From Dyella_A sp035685805 (GTDB lineage: Bacteria > Pseudomonadota > Gammaproteobacteria > Xanthomonadales > Rhodanobacteraceae): DNA of 64,000 bases. Shown one piece after another: positions 1 to 8,471 of this stretch. Numbering within the stretch: position 1 is the first letter of the stretch; the number at the start of each line of letters is the position of its first letter. Location: the NCBI RefSeq assembly GCF_035685805.1, contig NZ_DASSAB010000015.1, positions 8,811-72,810 of the forward strand, in the 5' to 3' direction. The notes below the pieces were generated by a model. It saw nothing but the letters and a program-made list of their open reading frames with translations. It was not told the origin of the DNA and did not search any database. The translations under genes were made by a program, and so were the position numbers.

Positions 1-2
1 GG

Positions 3-1760
3 CAGAAGGTAGCCAACTACGCCGGCGTGACGGTGGAGCGCAAGGAGGGCCGCTTTACCGCGCCGTCCGGACGCGTGCTGCAGGTGCTTGACCTGCCCGG
101 CACCTACAGCCTCGATGCGACCAGCCCCGACGAGCAGATCACCCGCGACGTCTGTGCCGGTGCATACCCCGGCGAGGCCGCCCCGGACCTGATCGTTTGC
201 GTGGCCGACGCCACCAACCTGCGCCTGCACCTGCGCTTCGTGCTGGAGGTGAAGCGGCTGGGGCGGCCCATGGTGCTGGCGCTGAACATGATGGACGCGG
301 CCCGGCGCCGCGGCGTGGTGATCGACGTGGCCGAGCTGTCCCGACGGCTCGGCATGCCGGTGGTGGAAACTGTGGCAGTGCGCCGCGATGGCGTGAAAGC
401 CCTGGTCGAGCGCGTCGACGGTGTCATGCCCGAGCCGGCACCGGTGCAGCCGGACGATCCGGCCAGCCGCGCCGACCTGCACGCCGAAGTGCGCGAACTG
501 CTGACTGCCGCGGTCACCATGCCGCGCGCCACCGATGCGGTGGACGACGCGCTGGACCGCTGGGCGCTGCACCCGGTGTTCGGGCTGGCGATCCTGGCGC
601 TGGTGATGTTCCTGGTGTTCCAGGCGGTTTACTCGGTGGGCAAGCCGATGACCGACGCGATAGCCGACGGCTTCGACTGGATGGGCGCGCACGTGGCGGC
701 GTGGATGCCGGCCGGGCCGCTGCAGAGCCTCGTCACCGACGGCATCTTCGGGGGCATCGGCACGGTGCTCGGCTTCCTGCCCGAGATCCTGGTGCTGTTC
801 GTGTTCATCCTCACGCTGGAGGAGTCCGGCTACTTGCCGCGTGCGGCGTTCCTGCTGGACCGGATGATGGTGTCCGTGGGCCTCACCGGGCGCTCGTTCA
901 TCCCGCTGTTGTCGAGTTTCGCCTGCGCCATCCCCGGCATCATGGGCACGCGCTCGATCACCGATCCGCGCGACCGGCTGGCCACGATCCTGGTGGCGCC
1001 GCTGATGACCTGCTCGGCGCGGCTGCCGGTGTATGCGCTGCTGATCGGCGCGTTCATTCCCTCGCGCCGCGTGCTGGGCGTGTTCAACCTGCAGGGCATG
1101 GTGCTGTTCGCGCTGTATGCCATAGGCATCCTCGGCGCGATGCTGGTGGGCTGGGTGATGAAGCGCATCCGCCGCGACAAGAGCGAGCACGCGCTGCTGA
1201 TGGAGCTGCCGTCCTACCGCCTGCCCAAGCTGCGCGACGTGTCGATCGGCCTGTGGGAGCGGGGCATGATCTTCATCAAGCGGCTCACCGGGGTGATCCT
1301 GGCGCTGACCGTGATCATGTGGTTCATCTCCACGTTTCCCGGCCCGCCGGAGGGCGCGACGCGCCCGGCGATCGAATATTCCATCGCCGGTTACCTCGGC
1401 CGCGGCCTGCAGCACATCTTTGCGCCGATCGGCTTCAACTGGCAGATCAGCCTGTCGCTGATCCCCGCGTTTGCCGCGCGCGAAACGGCGGTGGCCGCGC
1501 TGGCCACGGTGTACGCGGTGAGCGGCGACGCCGTCGGCGGCGGCGGTCTCGGCCAGGCGCTGGCGGTGAACTTTCCGCTGGCCAGTGCGCTGTCGCTGCT
1601 GGTGTGGTTCGCCTTCGCGCCGCAGTGCATGTCCACGCTGGCGGTGATCCGCCGCGAGACCGACTCCTGGCGCAATGTGGCCATCTCGTTCGGCTACATG
1701 TTCGCGCTGGCTTATGTGGCCTCGTTCATCACCTACCACGTGGCGGTGTGGCTCTCGTGA
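3..1760 (+). CDS. feoB: Ferrous iron transporter B (FeoB), 5' end missing
   Basis: Inner-membrane Fe(II) transporter with an N-terminal G-protein domain. The reading frame is already open at base 3 (QKVANYAGVTVERKEG), so the true start and the G1/P-loop lie upstream of the window. Visible are the switch-I region (GVTVE), G3 (DLPGTYSL) and G4 (NMMD), followed by a linker and the hydrophobic Gate/nucleoside-recognition segments with the conserved GYLPRAAFLLDR and SFACAIPGIMGTR stretches. The stop overlaps the GTG start of the next gene (GTGA), so the two are translationally coupled. Family assignment is very secure; feoA is not in the window and may lie upstream. Confidence 0.97.
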   Translation, partial: QKVANYAGVTVERKEGRFTAPSGRVLQVLDLPGTYSLDATSPDEQITRDVCAGAYPGEAAPDLIVCVADATNLRLHLRFVLEVKRLGRPMVLALNMMDAARRRGVVIDVAELSRRLGMPVVETVAVRRDGVKALVERVDGVMPEPAPVQPDDPASRADLHAEVRELLTAAVTMPRATDAVDDALDRWALHPVFGLAILALVMFLVFQAVYSVGKPMTDAIADGFDWMGAHVAAWMPAGPLQSLVTDGIFGGIGTVLGFLPEILVLFVFILTLEESGYLPRAAFLLDRMMVSVGLTGRSFIPLLSSFACAIPGIMGTRSITDPRDRLATILVAPLMTCSARLPVYALLIGAFIPSRRVLGVFNLQGMVLFALYAIGILGAMLVGWVMKRIRRDKSEHALLMELPSYRLPKLRDVSIGLWERGMIFIKRLTGVILALTVIMWFISTFPGPPEGATRPAIEYSIAGYLGRGLQHIFAPIGFNWQISLSLIPAFAARETAVAALATVYAVSGDAVGGGGLGQALAVNFPLASALSLLVWFAFAPQCMSTLAVIRRETDSWRNVAISFGYMFALAYVASFITYHVAVWLS

Positions 1761-2071
1761 GTACCGGCTTGCTCGTGCAGTACGTGGTGATCGGGCTGAT
1801 CGTGCTGGTCAGCGTGGCCGTGGTGGTGCGCAAGCTGGCGCCCAAGCCGACCGCGCGCTGGCTCGCCGCCGTGGCGCTGCGGCTGGATCGTCCGGATGCC
1901 GCGAGCTGGAAGCGCCGGCTCGCCCATGCCATGCAGCCGAAGCAGACCACCGGCAACTGCAGCGACGGCTGCGACACCTGCGGCGCCTGTGGCCCGAAGC
2001 CTCCCGCTGCCGCGCATCCGCCCGCGGCAGCGGAGCCGATGCCGCTCAACTTCCGCCCACGCGGGAAGTAG
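1757..2071 (+). CDS. FeoB-associated Cys-rich membrane protein
   Basis: A 104-residue protein read from a GTG that overlaps the feoB stop codon. It has one N-terminal membrane helix (about residues 5-24, LLVQYVVIGLIVLVSVAVVV), a basic juxtamembrane stretch, and a Cys cluster near the C-terminus (CSDGCDTCGACG), then a Pro/Ala-rich tail. Small membrane proteins with a C-terminal Cys cluster directly after feoB are known in many bacteria (FeoB-associated Cys-rich type, DUF6587-like in xanthomonads). A role in handling Fe(II) or supporting FeoB is inferred. It is not recognisably FeoC, which is a winged-helix protein. Confidence 0.8.
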   Translation: MSTGLLVQYVVIGLIVLVSVAVVVRKLAPKPTARWLAAVALRLDRPDAASWKRRLAHAMQPKQTTGNCSDGCDTCGACGPKPPAAAHPPAAAEPMPLNFRPRGK

Positions 2072-2369
2072 CTCCGCGGTCGCTGCCGCTGCCGATCACG
2101 CCGAAGAGGTCCGCGGCTGCGGGAGCCCGCTTCAGCTCGCCCCACAGCGCCTGTTCTGAGTGCCTGTTCTGGGACCGGGTGTTGCCCCGGCCTCACGCAT
2201 GGTGGTGCAGCTTGCCGCGGTAGTGACACGGGTCCCGCAGCGGCCAGGCCCGGTCAGGCAGGTCAGTTTCGGACCCGTCTGGTGCCTGTGCTTCGCCGAG
2301 CGAGCGCTGCGCCCGCGCTGTTTCGCCTCACCCTCAACCAAGGTGGAGGCAGCGGCGGAAATTGCCACT
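2072..2369. other. Non-coding stretch after the feo genes
   Basis: About 300 bases with GC-rich sequence and no frame that resembles a protein. It separates the feo genes from the cupredoxin/FTR1 genes. No clear terminator was found. The AT-rich end of this stretch merges into the candidate Fur site. Confidence 0.5.
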
Positions 2370-2388
2370 TTAAATAAGAACTATTATC
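2370..2388. promoter_or_regulatory. Candidate Fur box
   Basis: An AT-rich island in otherwise GC-rich DNA, 33 bases before the GTG of the cupredoxin gene. Aligned to the 19-bp Fur consensus, 12 of 19 positions match, including a perfect right-hand ATTATC. Its position before iron-uptake genes supports iron-responsive repression, but the left half is poor. Confidence 0.5.
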
Positions 2389-2420
2389 ATCCAGCAACTT
2401 TCTTCACCTGGAATGACGCC

Positions 2421-2747
2421 GTGACCCGTCTCGTCGTTACCGCCGCCTTGCTGCTCGCGAGCCTTGCCGCGCAGGCCGCCGATGTCCCCGAATTTCGCCT
2501 CGTGATCCAGAATCACACGTTTCAGCCTTCGGAACTGAAGGTGCCCTCGGGTGCCAAGGTCAAATTGCTGGTCGAGAACCGCGATGCCGCTCCGGAAGAG
2601 TTCGAGAGCACCGAGCTCGGCCGGGAGAAGATCGTGCTGCCCAACAGCACCGCCAGCGTCTACGTGGGGCCGCTCAAGCCGGGCAGCTACCGGTTTTTCG
2701 GCGACTTCCACCAGGACACGGCCCAGGGCCGGCTGATCGCGGAGTGA
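2421..2747 (+). CDS. Periplasmic cupredoxin-domain protein of an FTR1 iron-uptake locus
   Basis: A 108-residue exported protein. The GTG at 2421 is chosen because it is followed directly by a good signal peptide (MTRLVVTAALLLASLAAQA, cleavage near residue 19-20). The mature part has the cupredoxin_1 pattern: F-x-L-V-I-x-N-x-x-F-x-P-x-x-L-x-V-P near the start, then a beta-sandwich ending with GSYRFFGDFHQDTAQG. Relatives next to FTR1 permeases (FtrB/EfeO cupredoxin-type) are thought to bind or oxidise iron or copper in the periplasm. The downstream permease follows after 4 bases, so the two form an operon. Confidence 0.85.
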   Translation: MTRLVVTAALLLASLAAQAADVPEFRLVIQNHTFQPSELKVPSGAKVKLLVENRDAAPEEFESTELGREKIVLPNSTASVYVGPLKPGSYRFFGDFHQDTAQGRLIAE

Positions 2748-2751
2748 TGCC

Positions 2752-3615
2752 ATGCCCGGCGTAGCGCTGCTGGTTTTTCGCGAGGTGATGGAGGCGGCGC
2801 TGATCGTCTCCATCGTCTGTGCCGCCACGCGCGGCGTCGATCGGCGCGGGCTGTACGTGGCCGGCGGCATAGGGCTGGGCCTGTTCGGCGCGGTGCTGGT
2901 GGCGCTGGGCGCCGGGGCCATCGCGCAGCTGGCGCGCGGGGTCGGCCAGGAGCTGATGAACGCCGGGGTGCTGCTCGCGGCAGTGGTGATGATCGGCTGG
3001 CACGTGGTGTGGATGGCGCGCCATTCACGCGAGCTGGCGCAGCACATGGGCGCGGTGGGGCAGGCGGTGAAGGCCGGCTCCAGCTCGCTCACCCTGCTGC
3101 TGGCGGTGGTGGGGCTGGCGGTGCTGCGCGAAGGGTCCGAGGTGGTGCTGTTCGTCTATTCGATGGCGATGGGCGGCATCGGCGTCGCCAGCCTTGCCGG
3201 CGGCATCGCGCTGGGCGTGGCCAGCGGCGCGTTGCTCGGCTACGGGCTATACGTGGGCCTGCTGCGCATTCCGATGAAGCATTTCTTCCGCGCCACCAAC
3301 GTGATGCTGGTGCTGCTCGCGGCGGGGCTGGCTTCCACGGCGGCGCGCTTCCTGGTGCAGGCCAGCTGGCTTCCGGCCTGGGGCGAGCAGCTGTGGGACA
3401 GCTCGTGGCTGCTTTCGAACGGCTCGCTGGCCGGCAAGACGCTGAGCGAACTGGTGGGCTACGACGCCTCGCCCGCCGGCATCCAGCTGGTGTTCTACGC
3501 GGTCACGGCGATCGCCCTGTTCGCTGGCATGCGTTGGCTGCGCGCACCGCCGGCGCCGACCGGGTCGCGCGCCGCACCGGGCGCTTCAGCCGGCACGCCG
3601 CAGCCGCAGCACTGA
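2752..3615 (+). CDS. FTR1 family iron permease
   Basis: A 287-residue polytopic inner-membrane protein of the FTR1/EfeU family. Both signature REXXE motifs are present: REVME at residues 10-14 and REGSE at residues 126-130, each within a membrane helix. The family transports ferric iron after oxidation of Fe(II) by a partner. The immediately upstream cupredoxin is the likely partner, as in Ftr/Efe systems, and the nearby Fur-like box suggests iron control. No DyP peroxidase (EfeB) or M75 domain is encoded nearby, so this is a reduced version. Confidence 0.93.
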   Translation: MPGVALLVFREVMEAALIVSIVCAATRGVDRRGLYVAGGIGLGLFGAVLVALGAGAIAQLARGVGQELMNAGVLLAAVVMIGWHVVWMARHSRELAQHMGAVGQAVKAGSSSLTLLLAVVGLAVLREGSEVVLFVYSMAMGGIGVASLAGGIALGVASGALLGYGLYVGLLRIPMKHFFRATNVMLVLLAAGLASTAARFLVQASWLPAWGEQLWDSSWLLSNGSLAGKTLSELVGYDASPAGIQLVFYAVTAIALFAGMRWLRAPPAPTGSRAAPGASAGTPQPQH

Positions 3616-3636
3616 TCGATTTGTTGCCTGACTGTA

Positions 3637-3657
3637 CCGCGCGGCGGGCCCGCGCGG
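3637..3657 (+). other. GC hairpin between the permease and barrel genes
   Basis: Two copies of CCGCGCGG (3637-3644, 3650-3657), a self-complementary word, can form an 8-bp stem with a 5-nt loop. There is no T tract, so it may be a processing or attenuation hairpin rather than a terminator. Confidence 0.35.
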
Positions 3658-3730
3658 GGGAGGCGCGCGCCCAGATGCGGTCGCGCCCACGAACGTTGTC
3701 ACCGTCATTCGTCTTCGAGGAAACCCACGC

Positions 3731-4498
3731 ATGTCTCCCCATTTCACCCGCCACCTCCCATCCGGCCACCGGCCGGTCGCATCGCATCGGGCCGCAGCCG
3801 TGCTCGCCCTGCTGCTCACCGCCACGGCAGGCGTCGCGCACGCCGACGATTTCATTGTCTACTCGCCGCGGGTGATGGCGACCCAGACCGAGATCGAGCT
3901 GCGCGGCTACGGCTACAGCGACGGTCGCTCCGACATCGGTGGCGAGCGCGCGGCCGAGCTGTCGGTGGCACATGCGTTCAACGGCTGGTGGAAGCCGGAG
4001 CTCTACCTGGCCGAGTACGAGAAGGAGCCGGGCGCGGGCGGCAAGCTGGTCGGCTACGAATTCGAGAACACCTTCCAGTTCACCGAGACCGGCCGCTACT
4101 GGGCAGACGTGGGCCTGCTCGCCTCCTACGGCCATCCCAAGGGCGGTGGCCCGGGCGAACTCGAGGTGGGGCCGCTGATCGAGAAGACCGTCGGCCGCTT
4201 CGATCACCGCGTCAACCTGATCTGGGAGCGCGAGGTGGGCGCCGGCGCGTCGTCGAAAACCGAATTCCGCTACAGCTACGCCGGCACCTACACGGTGACC
4301 AAGGCGTTCCGTCCCGGCATTGAAGCCTACGGCCGCCCTGACGACGACGCCTACCAGGCTGGCCCGGTGGTCACCGGCGAATGGCACGTGCCCGGCACGC
4401 GCGGCAACCTGGAATACCGCGTCGGCGTGGTGCTGGGCATCAACGCCGCCGCGCCGCGACGCACCGTGCTCGCGCAGCTGGAATACGAGTTCTTCTGA
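3731..4498 (+). CDS. Probable outer-membrane beta-barrel protein
   Basis: A 255-residue protein with a long signal peptide (hydrophobic AAAVLALLLTATAGVAHA, cleavage near residue 38). The rest consists of alternating beta-strand-like segments rich in Tyr, Glu and Gly (for example TEIELRGYGYSDG, NLEYRVGVVLGINA) and it ends in EYEFF with the terminal Phe typical of outer-membrane barrels. It follows the FTR1 gene on the same strand after 115 bases that contain a GC hairpin. I do not recognise a named family. By position it may help iron (or copper) cross the outer membrane; that is inference only. Confidence 0.65.
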   Translation: MSPHFTRHLPSGHRPVASHRAAAVLALLLTATAGVAHADDFIVYSPRVMATQTEIELRGYGYSDGRSDIGGERAAELSVAHAFNGWWKPELYLAEYEKEPGAGGKLVGYEFENTFQFTETGRYWADVGLLASYGHPKGGGPGELEVGPLIEKTVGRFDHRVNLIWEREVGAGASSKTEFRYSYAGTYTVTKAFRPGIEAYGRPDDDAYQAGPVVTGEWHVPGTRGNLEYRVGVVLGINAAAPRRTVLAQLEYEFF

Positions 4499-4505
4499 TC
4501 GCGGT

Positions 4506-4535
4506 GCGCGCGGCCCGCCGAGGCGAGCCGCGCGC
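4506..4535. terminator. Hairpin between convergent genes
   Basis: A perfect 9-bp inverted repeat (GCGCGCGGC / GCCGCGCGC) with a 12-nt loop lies between the convergent barrel and liuB genes. It lacks a T tract, so terminator function is likely but unproven. Confidence 0.4.
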
Positions 4536-4537
4536 CA

Positions 4538-6145
4538 TCACATGCGGAACACGCCGTAGCGCTGCGGCTCGATCGGCGCGTTCATCGATGCGGAGATCGC
4601 CAGGCCCAACACGCGGCGGGTGTCGGCCGGATCGATGATGCCGTCGTCCCACAGCCGCGCGCTGGCGTAGTAGGGGTGGCCCTGGCGCTCGTACTGGTCG
4701 CGAATCGGCGCCTTGAACGCCTCCTCGTCCTCGGCGCTCCAGTCCTTGCCGGTGGCTTCCAGCCCGTCACGCTTTACTGTCGCCAACACCGATGCCGCCT
4801 GCTCGCCGCCCATCACCGAGATGCGCGCGTTCGGCCACATCCACAGGAACCTTGCTCCATAAGCCCTGCCGCACATCGCATAGTTTCCGGCGCCGAAGCT
4901 GCCACCGATCACCACGGTGAACTTCGGCACGTGCGAGCAGGCCACGGCGGTCACCATCTTGGCGCCGTCCTTGGCGATGCCGGCCTGCTCGTACTTCTTG
5001 CCGACCATGAAGCCGGTGATGTTCTGCAGGAACACCAGCGGCACGTTGCGCTGGTTGCACAGCTCGATGAAGTGCGCGCCCTTGAGCGCGCTCTCGGCGA
5101 ACAGGATGCCGTTGTTGGCGACGATGCCCACCGGGTAGCCGTGGATGTGCGCGAAGCCGCATACCAGCGTCTTGCCGTAGCGTGCCTTGAACTCGTGGAA
5201 TTCCGAGCCGTCGACGATGCGCGCGATCACCTCGCGGATGTCGAACGGGCGGCGGGTGTCCTGAGGAATCACGCCGTACAGCTCCTCGGCCGGGTACTTC
5301 GGTTCCACCGGCGCACGCAGGGCGAGCGGCATCTCCTTGGTGCGGTTGAGATGGCCCACGATGTCGCGGGCAATGCTCAGCGCGTGCGCATCGTTCTCGG
5401 CATAGTGATCGGCCACGCCGGAGATGGACGTATGGACGTCCGCGCCACCCAGCGTCTCGGCGTCCACTACCTCGCCGGTGGCGGCCTTCACCAGCGGCGG
5501 GCCGCCGAGGAAGATCGTGCCCTGCTCGCGCACGATGATGGTCTCGTCGCTCATCGCCGGCACATAGGCGCCGCCGGCGGTGCAGCTGCCCATCACCACC
5601 GCGATCTGCGGGATGTTGAGCGAGGACATCCGCGCCTGGTTGTAGAAGATCCGGCCGAAGTGCTCCTTGTCCGGAAACACCTCGTCCTGCAGCGGCAGGA
5701 AAGCGCCGCCGGAGTCGACCAGGTAGACGCAGGGCAGGCGGTTTTCCAGCGCCACTTCCTGCGCGCGCAGGTGCTTCTTCACCGTCATCGGGAAGTAGGT
5801 GCCGCCCTTCACGGTGGCGTCGTTCGCCACCACCACCACCTCGATGCCGTTGACCCGGCCGATGCCGGTGATCAGGCCGGCCGCGGGCGCGGCGTTGTCG
5901 TACATGCCGTGTGCGGCCAGCGCGGAGAGCTCCAGGAACGGCGAGCCGGGATCGAGCAGGGCGCGGATGCGCTCGCGCGGCAGCAGCTTGCCGCGTGCGG
6001 TGTGCTTGTCCCGGGCCTTCTCGCCACCGCCTTCGGCCGCGCTCGTCAGCTCCCGCTGCAGGTCGTCCACCGCCGTGCGCAGCTGCGCCGCATTGGCCTG
6101 GAAGTCGGGCGACCGGGGGTCGATCTGCGAGGCGATCACGCTCAT
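4538..6145 (-). CDS. liuB: Methylcrotonyl-CoA carboxylase, carboxyltransferase (beta) subunit
   Basis: A 535-residue acyl-CoA carboxylase carboxyltransferase. Start taken at the ATG giving MSVIASQIDPRSPDF, which yields the usual family length; an upstream in-frame extension looks non-coding. The N-terminal half carries the acyl-CoA site (SGGAFLPLQ, MGSCTAGGAYVPAMSDE) and the C-terminal half the carboxybiotin side (FLQNITGFMVGKKYE, GGSFGAGNYAMCGRAY, MGGEQAASVLATVKRDG). The NITGFMVG and GAGNYAMCGRAY versions favour 3-methylcrotonyl-CoA over propionyl-CoA or geranyl-CoA. It acts in leucine degradation after isovaleryl-CoA dehydrogenase, whose gene lies 10 kb away. The biotin-carrying alpha subunit is not in the window. 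Confidence 0.93.
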   Translation of the reverse strand: MSVIASQIDPRSPDFQANAAQLRTAVDDLQRELTSAAEGGGEKARDKHTARGKLLPRERIRALLDPGSPFLELSALAAHGMYDNAAPAAGLITGIGRVNGIEVVVVANDATVKGGTYFPMTVKKHLRAQEVALENRLPCVYLVDSGGAFLPLQDEVFPDKEHFGRIFYNQARMSSLNIPQIAVVMGSCTAGGAYVPAMSDETIIVREQGTIFLGGPPLVKAATGEVVDAETLGGADVHTSISGVADHYAENDAHALSIARDIVGHLNRTKEMPLALRAPVEPKYPAEELYGVIPQDTRRPFDIREVIARIVDGSEFHEFKARYGKTLVCGFAHIHGYPVGIVANNGILFAESALKGAHFIELCNQRNVPLVFLQNITGFMVGKKYEQAGIAKDGAKMVTAVACSHVPKFTVVIGGSFGAGNYAMCGRAYGARFLWMWPNARISVMGGEQAASVLATVKRDGLEATGKDWSAEDEEAFKAPIRDQYERQGHPYYASARLWDDGIIDPADTRRVLGLAISASMNAPIEPQRYGVFRM

Positions 6146-6402
6146 GGATGGGCCTGCCTTGGTTAGGGGAACGGCGATGATAGCGGCCGCCCCGGTGCGG
6201 CCCAAACGCACCGCCGCATTGAGCGGCCCCGAGCGCGGCCGATGGTGCCCGGCATGCGTTCCGTCACCCGGTGCCGACGCGGCGCTATGCGGCGGCACAA
6301 AAGCTGGTTAGATTTCGGTGAACACGCCGGGATCCCGCCCATGCCCTACCGCACCGCCGCCACGCGCACCGCCCGGCCCTATCGGGCTGCGGAGCGCGTC
6401 GC

Positions 6403-8427
6403 ATGAGCGGCACGGCCGTGGCCGGACCCGTCGCGGAGCAGGCGCTGGTGCGCGCCGCGGAGCTGCTGCAGACCGACCCGGCCCAGGCCGAGCAGGTGCT
6501 GCATGAGCTGCTGGCGACGGGCCATCCGGAAGCGCGTCGGCTGCAGGCGGCGGCTCGCGCTGCCCGGGGCGATGATGCGGGCGCACTGATGTTGTTGCAG
6601 TCGCTGGCGATGTCCCACCCCCAGTGGGGTGCGCTGCACTGCGAGCTGGGGCTGACTCTGGGGCGGCTGCAGCGGCATGGCGAGGCGGTTGCCGCGTTTC
6701 GCCGTGCGCTGGCGTTGGCGCCGGCGCTGCCACAAGCCTGGCGGCTGCTGGCGGATGCCTGCCTTGCCGCCGGGGATGCCGACGGCGCGGACGCGGCCTT
6801 TGTCGGTCACGTGGCGCACGCGGCCGCCGATCCGGCGCTGCTGGCGGCGGGCAACGCGCTGGCGGCTGGTCGCCTGCCCGAGGCCGAGCGGCTGCTGCGT
6901 GCGCGCTTGCGCGAGGCGCCCACCGACGTGGCCGCGATCCGCATGTTCGCCGAGCTGGCGATGCGCTTGGGCCGCAACGACGACGCCCTGAACCTGCTGG
7001 CGCGCTGCCTCGACCTGGCCCCCGGCTTTCATGCGGCGAGGCAGAACTACGCGCTGGCGCTGCATCGCGCCAATCAGCCGGCGCTCGCGCTGGCGCAGAT
7101 CGATCTGCTGCTTGCGGCCGAGCCGGCCCACCCGGCACATCGCAATCTGAAGGCGGTGGTGCTGTGCCGGGTCGGCGACTACGAGCCGGCGATCGCGCTG
7201 TACGCCGATCTGCTGGCGGAGTACCCGGACAACGCCCAGGTCTGGATGAGCTACGGCCACGCGCTGAAGACGGCCGGGCACGCGACGCGGGCGATCGAAG
7301 CCTACCGGCACGCCGTGGCGCAGGTGCCATCGTTCGGCGAGGTGTGGTGGAGCCTGGCGAACCTGAAGACCTTCCGCTTCGACGACGACGACCTTGCCAG
7401 CATGCGCGCGCAGCTGGCACGCGACGACCTGAGCGACGACGACCGCCTGCATCTCGACTTCGCCATCGGCAAGGCGCTGGAGGATCGTGCCGAGTACGCC
7501 GGCTCGTTTGCCCACTACGCGTCGGCCAATGCGCGCCGTCGGGCGCAGCTGCGTTATGACCCTGACGAGACGCATGCGCGGGTCGAGCACATCCGGCGCC
7601 AATACACCGCGCGTTTCTTCGCCGAGCGGGCCGGCAGCGGCAGCACCGCCCGCGACCCGATCTTCATCGTCGGACTGCCGCGCTCGGGCTCGACGCTGAT
7701 CGAGCAGATCCTCTCCAGCCACAGCCAGGTGGAGGGCACGATGGAGCTGCCCGAAATCACCTCGATCACCAAGCTGTTGCGCGAGCAGGCCGACGGCGAG
7801 GCGGCGATGCCGTACCACGACACGCTGGCTCGGCTCGATGCCGGCGCACTGCGCGACCTGGGCGAGCGCTATCTTGCCCACACGCGGATCCAGCGCAAGA
7901 CGTCGGCACCGCTGTTCATCGACAAGATGCCGAACAACTTCATGCACATCGGGCTGATCCACCTGATGCTCCCCAACGCGATCATCATCGACGCGCGGCG
8001 GCACCCGATGGCGTGCTGTTTTTCGGGGTTCAAGCAGCATTTCGCGCGCGGGCAGAGCTTCAGCTACCGGCTGGAGGACCTGGGGCGCTACTACCGCGAC
8101 TATGTCGCACTGATGGCGCACTACGACGATGTGCTGCCAGGTCGCGTGTATCGGGTGACTTACGAGCGCATGGTGGATGACACCGAGGGCGAGGTGCGCC
8201 GGCTGCTCGAGCACTGCCGGCTGCCGTTCGAGTCGGCATGCCTGCGCTTCTTCGAAAACGCGCGTCCGGTGCGCACCGCCAGCTCCGAGCAGGTGCGACA
8301 GCCGATCTTTCGCGACGGAGTCGATCAGTGGCGGCACTACGCGCCCTGGCTCGAGCCGCTGGAACAGAGTCTGGGGGAAGTGCTGCGGGCGTACCCCGCG
8401 GTACCGCAAGACGGGGAAGACCGGTAA
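6403..8427 (+). CDS. TPR repeat protein with C-terminal sulfotransferase domain
   Basis: A 674-residue protein. About residues 1-370 are TPR-like helical repeats (multiple A-x-x-x-L-x-x-A-L-x-x-x-P units). The remainder is a PAPS-type sulfotransferase: the 5'-phosphosulfate loop GLPRSGST is at residues 424-431, followed by IEQILSSHSQV, and a later IDARRHPMACCFS segment fits the 3'-phosphate-binding region. The substrate cannot be read from sequence. The next gene, a TonB-dependent receptor, starts 44 bases downstream on the same strand. TPR-sulfotransferase and TonB-receptor pairs recur in xanthomonads and sphingomonads. Lacks a signal peptide, so cytoplasmic. Confidence 0.88.
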   Translation: MSGTAVAGPVAEQALVRAAELLQTDPAQAEQVLHELLATGHPEARRLQAAARAARGDDAGALMLLQSLAMSHPQWGALHCELGLTLGRLQRHGEAVAAFRRALALAPALPQAWRLLADACLAAGDADGADAAFVGHVAHAAADPALLAAGNALAAGRLPEAERLLRARLREAPTDVAAIRMFAELAMRLGRNDDALNLLARCLDLAPGFHAARQNYALALHRANQPALALAQIDLLLAAEPAHPAHRNLKAVVLCRVGDYEPAIALYADLLAEYPDNAQVWMSYGHALKTAGHATRAIEAYRHAVAQVPSFGEVWWSLANLKTFRFDDDDLASMRAQLARDDLSDDDRLHLDFAIGKALEDRAEYAGSFAHYASANARRRAQLRYDPDETHARVEHIRRQYTARFFAERAGSGSTARDPIFIVGLPRSGSTLIEQILSSHSQVEGTMELPEITSITKLLREQADGEAAMPYHDTLARLDAGALRDLGERYLAHTRIQRKTSAPLFIDKMPNNFMHIGLIHLMLPNAIIIDARRHPMACCFSGFKQHFARGQSFSYRLEDLGRYYRDYVALMAHYDDVLPGRVYRVTYERMVDDTEGEVRRLLEHCRLPFESACLRFFENARPVRTASSEQVRQPIFRDGVDQWRHYAPWLEPLEQSLGEVLRAYPAVPQDGEDR

Positions 8428-8471
8428 CAGCGAAGTGCACATCACGTTGTCTCTTTGAGGGAGGGGAACCG

